Shown here in pieces: positions 1 through 5,083 of a stretch of DNA of 9,732 nt. Where the stretch lies: the NCBI GenBank assembly GCA_034006405.1, contig JAVESW010000043.1, positions 1 to 9,732 of the forward strand, given 5' to 3'. The notes below the pieces were generated by a model, which ran no database searches, was not told where the DNA came from, and saw only the letters and a program-made list of their open reading frames with translations. Both the position numbers and the translations under genes were made by a program. The DNA comes from JALNYB01 sp023230065. GTDB taxonomy: Archaea > Thermoplasmatota > Thermoplasmata > Methanomassiliicoccales > Methanomethylophilaceae. Position 1 is the first letter of the stretch. Each line of letters opens with the position of its first letter.

Positions 1-21
1 TTGCTAGTTCCCCTTCTTAGT

Positions 22-97
22 GGGCTGGTAGATCAGCTGGAAGATCGCTTGCTTTGCAAGCAAGAAGTCGCGAGTTCAAATCTCGCCCAGTCCACCA
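22..97 (+). tRNA. tRNA-Ala (anticodon TGC), CCA encoded
   Basis: The sequence folds into a complete cloverleaf: a 7-bp acceptor stem (GGGCTGG with CCAGTCC), a D arm GATC/GATC, an anticodon stem CTTGC/GCAAG with loop TTTGCAA (anticodon TGC at 55-57), a 5-nt variable loop and a T arm GCGAG/CTCGC with loop TTCAAAT. The discriminator base is A94 and CCA (95-97) is encoded. The third acceptor pair is G3:U70, the universal alanine identity element, which confirms the anticodon-based call. No intron is present. The T-arm and acceptor 3' half overlap, on the opposite strand, the end of a decayed integrase frame, so this tRNA was probably an integration target. A short T-run (98-101) follows and may terminate transcription. 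Its promoter lies outside the window. Confidence 0.97.
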
Positions 98-735
98 TTT
101 TGCTCGGCTATACTTTGTTTCTGCCCCAATTTTGGATATTCCGAATTTTGTCTAGATGTTTCCAAGTAATATCTATAATACAGAGTTGCCCCGTTGTTCA
201 GGTCGTCCATTGTAAGCCCTAGGTATTTGACTATGGCCTTAACATCGGCATGACTGAGTAAGGAGGATATAGTCGCGAGGGGAACAACTGCTCTATACCA
301 CATCCGCGCACAAGTCTTATGGAATGTGTGATTGGATACGGAACGTTAGATATCTGAATGGGCGCAGACATTCTTAACGAGATTGTCCATGAACGTTTTT
401 CCAGATTTACGAGTTCTATGTCTCGGAATCATCAACAGAGGACGGTCAGGATATAGATCAGTAAAGATATTATTTCTGAAAGCCATTCAATCTGAAAAGA
501 CTATCAAAGAATCATTCACGAAAAGCGTTGTTCTTATTTTGTTCTTTTTCACATGAATGACCAAATGACCTTTACAGACATCATCGAGTGTAAGACCGAG
601 TATATCGAATCTTCGAAGTGCCAATATCAACTCCAGATGAATCATCAATTTTTCGATGGGAGACATCGAGATCGAATAAATGTGAATCGTATATAGATTG
701 AAAATCAATTCACATATATTCTCATTGAAAATTCA
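76..735 (-). pseudogene. Decayed tyrosine recombinase/integrase (catalytic domain only)
   Basis: Read on the minus strand in one frame from about 732 down to 76, the translation is a tyrosine-recombinase catalytic domain interrupted by TGA at 487-489 and TAA at 346-348. Recognisable parts are the Arg-I box LALRRFDILGLTLDDV, the HxxR region HTFHKTCARMWYR, the second-His region SLLSHADVKAIVKYLGL with the likely nucleophile Tyr in VKYLGL, and a YYRYYLETSRQ tail. In the HxxR box the expected Arg is His (codon CAT, 319-321), a further inactivating change. The N-terminal arm-binding half is absent: an in-frame stop lies at 733-735 and the next gene upstream is unrelated. The frame ends with TGA at 76-78, inside tRNA-Ala, so its last residues are encoded by the antisense of the tRNA 3' end. 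I infer an integrated element whose integrase has died. The exact left and right limits of the remnant are uncertain. Confidence 0.85.
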
Positions 736-1123
736 ACGTGACGCTATCTTTGTTTAGAAAATCATTCCAATTCCAAATACAAGATTGAATAGGTACTCTA
801 TCTTCAATATATGCAGTATAAACTCCCTTATTATATTTTATAACGAAATTTCCATTTTTAAAAATCAATAAGATACCAGATCTGTTGAATTTAACCAAAT
901 CTTCAATCACTGAATCGAACTCGCAACAAAACGGTTTATTGACCTCGGAAGAATGTCCATCATATGCAATGTTTGATGTTCCGCAAATCACTTTACTAAA
1001 TTTACCATTTTCCATTTTAGAATAAATGGTCATTTTGCCTGATTTATTTTTATTACTAGATGTTGTTTGTTCTTGAATTTCAACACCAATTATATCTTTC
1101 TTAGATAGCTGAATTTCAACCAT
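722..1123 (-). CDS. Hypothetical protein, 133 aa, unrecognised family
   Basis: This is an intact frame from ATG (1123-1121) to TGA (724-722) that I cannot assign to a family. The protein is Lys-, Asn- and Ile-rich, has no obvious signal peptide or membrane helix, and looks beta-rich with alternating hydrophobic residues (for example GILLIFKNGNFVIKYNKGVYTAYI near residues 82-105). It has four cysteines, including CC near residue 66. Its DNA looks more AT-rich than the operon and alaS, suggesting accessory or transferred origin. A TATA-like box (1145-1152) is centred about 26 bp upstream of the ATG, and no Shine-Dalgarno is seen, so the mRNA is probably leaderless. It lies between the dead integrase and the divergent ArsR operon. 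Its 3' end runs into the integrase remnant in a different frame. It may be cargo of the former element. The frame looks real because of the promoter and the absence of any competing frame. Confidence 0.6.
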   Translation of the reverse strand: MVEIQLSKKDIIGVEIQEQTTSSNKNKSGKMTIYSKMENGKFSKVICGTSNIAYDGHSSEVNKPFCCEFDSVIEDLVKFNRSGILLIFKNGNFVIKYNKGVYTAYIEDRVPIQSCIWNWNDFLNKDSVTLNFQ

Positions 1124-1144
1124 GAATAAGAATGGTCATAATCG

Positions 1145-1152
1145 TTTAAATA
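1145..1152 (-). promoter_or_regulatory. TATA box of the 722-1123 gene (leaderless)
   Basis: On the minus strand the box reads TATTTAAA. Its centre is about 26 bp from the ATG at 1123, the spacing expected if transcription begins at the start codon. No ribosome-binding site lies between them. The box is nearly palindromic (TTTAAA core), so weak firing in the plus direction toward about 1175 cannot be excluded. Confidence 0.5.
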
Positions 1153-1180
1153 TTCAATCAAAATGCAACTGAAATGTCAC

Positions 1181-1196
1181 ATAGATAGTTATCTAT
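1181..1196. promoter_or_regulatory. Operator palindrome 1 for the ArsR-family regulator
   Basis: This is a perfect inverted repeat, ATAGATA-GT-TATCTAT. It is one of two such palindromes just upstream of an ArsR-family gene; this family binds AT-rich palindromes as dimers and usually autoregulates. Its right edge overlaps a TATA-like stretch TCTATATG (1192-1199) positioned for the 1226 start, so binding would occlude TBP/TFB. Assignment to this regulator is an inference from location and symmetry. Confidence 0.75.
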
Positions 1197-1199
1197 ATG
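1192..1199 (+). promoter_or_regulatory. Candidate TATA box of the ArsR operon
   Basis: The stretch TCTATATG is centred about 30 bp before the ATG at 1226, giving a leaderless or near-leaderless transcript. No Shine-Dalgarno precedes that ATG. The box lies between, and overlaps, the two operator palindromes. The alternative is the TTTAAATA at 1145-1152 acting in the plus direction with a leader of about 50 nt. Confidence 0.45.
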
Positions 1200-1206
1200 T
1201 ACTCAA

Positions 1207-1222
1207 ATAGATATGTATCTAT
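1207..1222. promoter_or_regulatory. Operator palindrome 2, ending 3 nt before the arsR start
   Basis: This is a perfect inverted repeat, ATAGATA-TG-TATCTAT. Both half-sites are identical to those of palindrome 1 and only the 2-nt centre differs. The start-to-start distance is 26 bp. It sits across the predicted transcription start and ends immediately before the ATG at 1226, so an occupied site would block polymerase loading or start-site opening. Confidence 0.75.
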
Positions 1223-1225
1223 CTG

Positions 1226-1510
1226 ATGAATATAGATGATGCAGATCTAGGAAAATGTTCGATGATCTTTAAGGCCCTTTCAGATCCTAACAGACTGAGA
1301 ATAGTTCTTATGTTGAAAAATGGAGAGCTATGCGCATGTAAGATATTGGAATTATTCAGCATTACTCAACCGACTTTGTCGCATCACATGAAGACCCTTG
1401 TAGATGCAGGTATAGTTAATGTAGAACAGATAGGAAAATGGTCACATTATTCTTTGGATTCAGAGGGGTGGAAAACTATTCGCATATTTTTGGATGAATT
1501 GGGTGTTTGA
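1226..1510 (+). CDS. ArsR/SmtB-family transcriptional regulator
   Basis: This 94-aa protein is a metal(loid)-responsive winged-helix repressor and the first gene of a four-gene operon. The ArsR hallmark FKALSDPNRLRIVLML occupies residues 15-30. The segment ELCACKILEL (34-43) carries Cys36 and Cys38 in a CxC arrangement like the alpha-3 thiol sensor of type I ArsR (ELCVCDL), though the third cysteine of the classical As(III) site is not present there. The recognition helix is around ITQPTLSHHMKTLVDAGIV (46-64), and GKWSHYSL (70-77) forms the wing. Cys11 could contribute a ligand. The length is normal for the family. Two perfect palindromes directly upstream suggest autoregulation: effector binding would release the repressor and induce the efflux genes. 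No Shine-Dalgarno precedes the ATG, consistent with leaderless translation. The inducer (As, Sb, Cu, Zn, Cd or other) is not decidable from sequence. Confidence 0.92.
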   Translation: MNIDDADLGKCSMIFKALSDPNRLRIVLMLKNGELCACKILELFSITQPTLSHHMKTLVDAGIVNVEQIGKWSHYSLDSEGWKTIRIFLDELGV

Positions 1511-1512
1511 AC

Positions 1513-2532
1513 ATGTCGGCATGGGATTTTTTTCAGGATCAGATCCTCGGTATGCATTGGATAAACGATCTCGTAGGTTCTCTTTTGACATTTCTCGGAG
1601 TAGATATCACCACAAGAATCGGTGGAAGTCTTCAGTTCTTTATTTACGATTGTACCAAGATAGTTATTCTTCTGGTAGTATTGATCTATATCATATCTTA
1701 TATCCAATCATATTTCCCACCAGAACGTACTAAGCAGATATTGGGAAACATAAAGGGAATATGGGCCAATTTTATAGGTGCTATATTGGGAACATTGACA
1801 CCGTTCTGCAGTTGTTCTTCTATACCTATATTCATAGGTTTTACCAAAGCAGGATTGCCATTGGGAGTAACATTCTCGTTTCTGATATCATCTCCATTGG
1901 TGGATATGGGGGCATTGGTGATTCTGATGGGTATATTCGGGTTCAATGTTGCTGTGGCATATGTGATAGTGGGAATACTTCTTGCGGTTGTCGGCGGTTC
2001 TATAATCCAGAGATTGGGGATGGAGGATCAGATCGAGGAGTTTGCGCGTCCGGAGGCATGTTCGTGTGAAGGAGGAAACTGTTCTTCAGATGAAAAATAT
2101 GTGCCCGCTGAGGACATAGATCGTAGAAATTATGCATGGACGCAAGTAAAATTCACACTTAAGAAGGTTTTTCCATATCTATTGCTGGGTGTATTCATAG
2201 GTGCGTTGATTCATAATTGGATCCCCACAGATATAATTCAGGCAATATTGGGACAGGAGAATCCATTCTCAGTAATAATCGCAACGTTGTTGGGTGCTCC
2301 TGTATATGCAGATATATTCGGAACCATTCCGATAGCTGAAGCGTTATTCGATAAAGGTGTTGAGGTCGGTACGATCTTGGCATTTATGATGTCTGTTACT
2401 ACATTATCTATTCCGTCTTTGGTATTATTGAAGACAGTAGTTAAGAAGAAATTACTGGAAACATTCATACTGATTGTATTGATTGGAATAATTGTAATCG
2501 GATATCTGTTTAACTTTTTAATGATGTTATGA
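1513..2532 (+). CDS. DUF318/UPF0718 permease, ArsP-like efflux protein
   Basis: This is a roughly 339-aa integral membrane permease. Family members include ArsP (trivalent organoarsenical export) and SO_0444-type copper/zinc efflux proteins, so metal(loid) or organometal export across the cytoplasmic membrane is the likely role. There are about eight hydrophobic segments in two halves. The first half holds the family motif TPFCSCSSIP (residues 96-105, Cys99 and Cys101) followed by SPLVDMGAL. The second half has the equivalent LLGAPVYADIFGTIPIAEAL (259-278). The hydrophilic loop between the halves has a cysteine cluster, CSCEGGNC (183-190), which may bind or pass on a thiophilic ion. I chose ATG at 1513, two nt after the arsR stop codon, over a TTG at 1507 that overlaps it. 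The upstream GGGTG (1501-1505) may serve as a weak ribosome-binding site. Substrate identity is inferred only from family and context. Confidence 0.9.
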   Translation: MSAWDFFQDQILGMHWINDLVGSLLTFLGVDITTRIGGSLQFFIYDCTKIVILLVVLIYIISYIQSYFPPERTKQILGNIKGIWANFIGAILGTLTPFCSCSSIPIFIGFTKAGLPLGVTFSFLISSPLVDMGALVILMGIFGFNVAVAYVIVGILLAVVGGSIIQRLGMEDQIEEFARPEACSCEGGNCSSDEKYVPAEDIDRRNYAWTQVKFTLKKVFPYLLLGVFIGALIHNWIPTDIIQAILGQENPFSVIIATLLGAPVYADIFGTIPIAEALFDKGVEVGTILAFMMSVTTLSIPSLVLLKTVVKKKLLETFILIVLIGIIVIGYLFNFLMML

Positions 2533-2538
2533 GGTGAT
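2531..2538 (+). promoter_or_regulatory. Strong Shine-Dalgarno for the thioredoxin-like gene
   Basis: The sequence GAGGTGAT is a near-perfect complement to the archaeal 16S 3' end. It lies three nt before the ATG at 2542 and overlaps the TGA of the permease gene (2530-2532), so translation of the two genes is probably coupled. Confidence 0.8.
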
Positions 2539-2541
2539 AAT

Positions 2542-2847
2542 ATGGGATTATTCAAAAAAGAAAATAAGGAAGACAAGAAAGAGCAAGCATCTGAAAATGA
2601 GGCTTATCTAAAGGTATTGGGCGGAGGATGCGCTAAATGTAGTGAACTTGAGGCAAACGCAAAGAAAGCATTGGAGCAACTTGGAATGCCGATCGAGATC
2701 CAGCACGTAAGAGACATGCGTGACATCGCATCATATGGTGTAATGTTAACGCCAGCATTGGTTCTCGGGAAGAAGGCATTTTCTCCTGGAAAGATACTGT
2801 CTGTCGATGAGATAGTTGAATTATTGAACAAGAACAAAAAGGAGTGA
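2542..2847 (+). CDS. Small redox-active disulfide (thioredoxin-fold) protein, MTH895-like
   Basis: This 101-aa protein belongs to the archaeal small thioredoxin/glutaredoxin-like family (TIGR00412 type, MTH895-like). A charged Lys/Glu-rich N-terminal tail (residues 1-20) precedes the fold. The active site GGGCAKCSELE has the redox pair Cys30 and Cys33 at the start of helix 1, and the cis-proline loop is MLTPALVL with Pro71. No signal peptide is present, so it acts in the cytoplasm. Related permeases are often found next to, or fused with, such a domain. A likely role is to reduce or deliver a thiol-bound substrate to the permease, or to keep its cysteines reduced; this is inference. The gene starts nine nt after the permease stop codon with a strong Shine-Dalgarno. 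Its own stop (2845-2847) overlaps the Shine-Dalgarno of the next gene. Confidence 0.9.
   Translation: MGLFKKENKEDKKEQASENEAYLKVLGGGCAKCSELEANAKKALEQLGMPIEIQHVRDMRDIASYGVMLTPALVLGKKAFSPGKILSVDEIVELLNKNKKE
2841..2847 (+). promoter_or_regulatory. Shine-Dalgarno deciding the start of the AhpD-like gene
   Basis: GGAGTGA lies five nt before ATG 2853 and includes the stop codon of the preceding gene. This makes ATG 2853 the likely start rather than the in-frame GTG at 2844, which lies within the ribosome-binding site itself. Confidence 0.75.
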
Positions 2848-2852
2848 GAAAT

Positions 2853-3188
2853 ATGAGAATGTTAGCAGAGTTCTATCCAGAATTCACAAAGAAATTGGAT
2901 GAGATAGATGCAATGTATGCGAAGGATATGCCGATCGATGAGAAAACGTATCAGTTCATATGTTTGGCATTGTCGATCAAAGGACGTAGTGCACCATGTG
3001 TAAGAAAGCATTTCAAAGGTGCTTTGGCTGCTGGGGCGACAGTCGAAGAAGTAAGCTATATCTTGGCGTTGACAATGCGTGAAGCTGCGGGTGCAGATGA
3101 TTGTTGGACTCATGACGTGTTAAAAGATTGGCAGGAGATAATCTCAGGCAATTCGCAGTCGTCAAAAAGTTGTTGCTGTCAAAAATGA
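2853..3188 (+). CDS. Carboxymuconolactone decarboxylase/AhpD-like protein with Cys-rich tail
   Basis: This 111-aa all-helical protein is of the CMD/AhpD superfamily and is the last gene of the operon. The family segment is GRSAPCVRKHFKGALAAGATVEEV (residues 44-67). AhpD-type members have CxxC followed by His, acting as a peroxiredoxin reductant or alkylhydroperoxidase. Here the first cysteine is Ser46, leaving Cys49 and His53, with the downstream acid Glu65 kept. A further cysteine, Cys84, lies in AGADDCWTHDVL, and the C-terminus ends in three consecutive cysteines (107-109). Classical AhpD disulfide chemistry therefore cannot be assumed: Cys49 could pair with Cys84 or with the thioredoxin-like partner, or the tail could bind a metalloid. 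The preceding gene encodes a redox disulfide protein, suggesting a functional pair. The substrate is unknown. Decarboxylase activity is unlikely given the context. Confidence 0.85.
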   Translation: MRMLAEFYPEFTKKLDEIDAMYAKDMPIDEKTYQFICLALSIKGRSAPCVRKHFKGALAAGATVEEVSYILALTMREAAGADDCWTHDVLKDWQEIISGNSQSSKSCCCQK

Positions 3189-3206
3189 AATAAGAGCAAT
3201 AAAAAT

Positions 3207-3237
3207 GAGAATAAGAGGGGATTTCCTTCTTATTCTC
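3207..3237. terminator. Bidirectional hairpin between convergent genes
   Basis: A 13-bp stem with one G:U pair (3207-3219 with 3225-3237; outer arms GAGAATAAG and CTTATTCTC) encloses the 5-nt loop GATTT. It sits between the stops of the AhpD-like gene (plus strand) and alaS (minus strand). An A/T-rich stretch follows on the plus side (3238-3246), and a T-rich stretch follows on the minus side. It could terminate both transcripts or protect their 3' ends. The function is inferred from position. Confidence 0.65.
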
Positions 3238-3245
3238 TAAATTAT

Positions 3246-5012
3246 TTAGAATTTACCGATGACGGCCTTTATACGTCTGACGCCGGCCGCAGAGCTTTCT
3301 TCTTTTAAGATCTTAAATCCTTCAAGTTCTCCGGTGTGTGTCACATGAGGTCCGCCACATAGTTCGCTGGAAATATCTCCGATGGAGTATACTTTGACGA
3401 TCTCTCCGTATTTGCTCTCGAATACTCCGATGGCACCTGATGTTTTCGCCTCATCGTGGTTCATTTCCTTGCATACGACCGGTATATCTGCTTTGATAGC
3501 ATCATTGACATAATTTTCAAGGGCTTTGAGTTCTTCAAGAGTTAGTTTCCTGTCGAAGTTGAAGTCGAATCTTAATCTTTCGGCTGTAATATTGCTTCCT
3601 TTCTGCCTGATATTAGGATCGACAATGTTCCTGAGTGCGGCATTTAGGAGGTGTGTTGCGGTGTGCAGTTTAGTGGTTTCCTCGCTATTGTCCGCAAGTC
3701 CGCCTTTGAATATCTGGTCTGCTCCGGCTCTGGATTTGTCTTGATGTTCTTTGAATCTGCTGTTAAAATCATTCAGATCTACAGTGAGATTCTTCTCCGC
3801 TGCAAGTTCCTGTGTCAATTCTACAGGGAATCCATATGTATCATACAGCTGGAAAACGCGTTCTCCATCAAGGATTTTGGAATCTACATTCTCTGAGAGC
3901 ATTTCATCGAATCTTCTTAGACCTTTTCTGAGGGTTTTGTGGAATTTCTCTTCTTCTGCTGTTATTTGAGTGTAGATGGAATCTTTGTTTTTTTCTAGTT
4001 CAGAGTATGCCGGAGAGTATTCATTTACGATGACCTCTGATATTTTTTGCATGTTAATGCCTTCGATACCGATGTTGGACATGTATCTGCTTGCTCTTCT
4101 GATAAGCCTTCTGAGAATGTATCCCTGGCCGATCTTCGCTGGGACCACGCCGTCTCCGAGCATGAATGTTGCAGCTCTCAGATGATCGGAGATAATCCTG
4201 AATGCTTTGATATCATCAGAATATTTTTTTCCTGACAGTTCTTCCAGTTTTTTGATGATCCCGGTGAAAAGTGAAGTATCATAAACAGTCTCAACGCCAT
4301 TGACGATACGGAGTGCCCTCTCTAGTCCCATTCCGGTGTCAACGTTCTGTTGTTTCAAAGTTGTGAATTTTCCGTCATTATCTTTGAAGTATTGCATGAA
4401 CACATTATTCCAGATTTCAGTGTATTTTCCGCAGTGACATGAAGGTCCGCAGTTTGGACCGCATTTTTTCCTTCCGTCATCATAGAATATCTCAGTGTCT
4501 GGGCCGCATGGTCCAGTTTGTCCTGCAGGTCCCCACCAATTATCATTTCTTCCATAGAAGAATATTTGATCATCCTTAAATCCGTGTGATTTCCATAATT
4601 CTGCCGTTTCTATGTCTTTAGGGATATCTCCTTCGCCTGCAAATGCAGTGACGGCTAGATGATCTATCGGAATTTTCAGTACAGTTTGTAGAAGATCAAA
4701 GCTGAATTCTATAGATTCTTTTTTGAAATAATCTCCGAGTGACCAGTTTCCGAGCATTTCGAAGAAGGTAAGGTGGCTTGCATCTCCAACTTCATCAATA
4801 TCTCCTGTCCTGATACATTTCTGGAAGTCGCAAAGTCTCTTTCCTTCGGGATGTTTTTCACCTAGAAGATATGGGACCAAAGGATGCATTCCAGCTGTTG
4901 TGAATAAGACCGTAGGGTCGTTCTCGGGTATTAGTGAGGCCGATCTAATTTGTTTGTGGCCTCTTGCTATGAAGAAATCGACGTATGCTTCTCTAAGTTC
5001 TTGAGCGTCCAT
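3246..5012 (-). CDS. alaS: Alanyl-tRNA synthetase, short bacterial-type form lacking C-Ala
   Basis: This class II synthetase charges tRNA-Ala with alanine in the cytoplasm. The product is 588 aa, against roughly 870-900 for typical bacterial and archaeal enzymes. The N-terminal catalytic core is of bacterial style (SLIPENDPTVLFTTAGMHPL, then QKCIRTGDIDEVGD). Motif 3 is GMGLERA (227-233), and a cysteine cluster (Cys184, 188, 192, 194) just before KYTEIWNNVF may bind zinc. The editing domain is complete: HTATH (His450, His454) and CGGPHVTH (Cys552, His556). The protein ends 30 or so residues later at GKF with TAA, so the C-Ala/DHHA1 domain is absent. The gene is intact, with no frameshift or downstream remnant. 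ATG 5012 is chosen because GGGGTG (5019-5024) lies six nt upstream; the in-frame GTG 5021 falls inside it. Similar short enzymes are, from memory, common in CPR bacteria, suggesting transfer. A second AlaRS elsewhere cannot be excluded. Confidence 0.93.
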   Translation of the reverse strand: MDAQELREAYVDFFIARGHKQIRSASLIPENDPTVLFTTAGMHPLVPYLLGEKHPEGKRLCDFQKCIRTGDIDEVGDASHLTFFEMLGNWSLGDYFKKESIEFSFDLLQTVLKIPIDHLAVTAFAGEGDIPKDIETAELWKSHGFKDDQIFFYGRNDNWWGPAGQTGPCGPDTEIFYDDGRKKCGPNCGPSCHCGKYTEIWNNVFMQYFKDNDGKFTTLKQQNVDTGMGLERALRIVNGVETVYDTSLFTGIIKKLEELSGKKYSDDIKAFRIISDHLRAATFMLGDGVVPAKIGQGYILRRLIRRASRYMSNIGIEGINMQKISEVIVNEYSPAYSELEKNKDSIYTQITAEEEKFHKTLRKGLRRFDEMLSENVDSKILDGERVFQLYDTYGFPVELTQELAAEKNLTVDLNDFNSRFKEHQDKSRAGADQIFKGGLADNSEETTKLHTATHLLNAALRNIVDPNIRQKGSNITAERLRFDFNFDRKLTLEELKALENYVNDAIKADIPVVCKEMNHDEAKTSGAIGVFESKYGEIVKVYSIGDISSELCGGPHVTHTGELEGFKILKEESSAAGVRRIKAVIGKF

Positions 5013-5048
5013 CTTGTACACCCCAATATCTGTGTGATATTCTTATCA

Positions 5049-5056
5049 TTTATATA
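5049..5056 (-). promoter_or_regulatory. TATA box of alaS
   Basis: On the minus strand this reads TATATAAA. Its centre is about 40 bp before the alaS ATG, placing transcription start near 5027 and giving a leader of about 15 nt just long enough to hold the GGGGTG Shine-Dalgarno (5019-5024). It lies in the 71-nt gap after nifB, so alaS is likely transcribed independently of nifB. Confidence 0.65.
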
Positions 5057-5083
5057 CACTCTGAATGTGCGCTGTTCAAGGTG

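Noticed and set aside
1..222. 73-codon frame across the tRNA
   Set aside because: It runs through tRNA-Ala and into the antisense of the integrase remnant; it is not a credible protein.
346..489. Pyrrolysine-style read-through of the integrase stops
   Set aside because: The two internal stops are TGA and TAA, not TAG, and a catalytic residue is also changed, so this is decay rather than recoding.
2238..2576. 112-codon minus-strand frame opposite the permease
   Set aside because: It is a shadow of the membrane-protein coding strand, without a ribosome-binding site or promoter.
3246..5012. AlaRS as a truncated pseudogene
   Set aside because: The frame is uninterrupted, all catalytic and editing motifs are intact, promoter and Shine-Dalgarno are good, and the end coincides with a domain boundary followed by a terminator hairpin.
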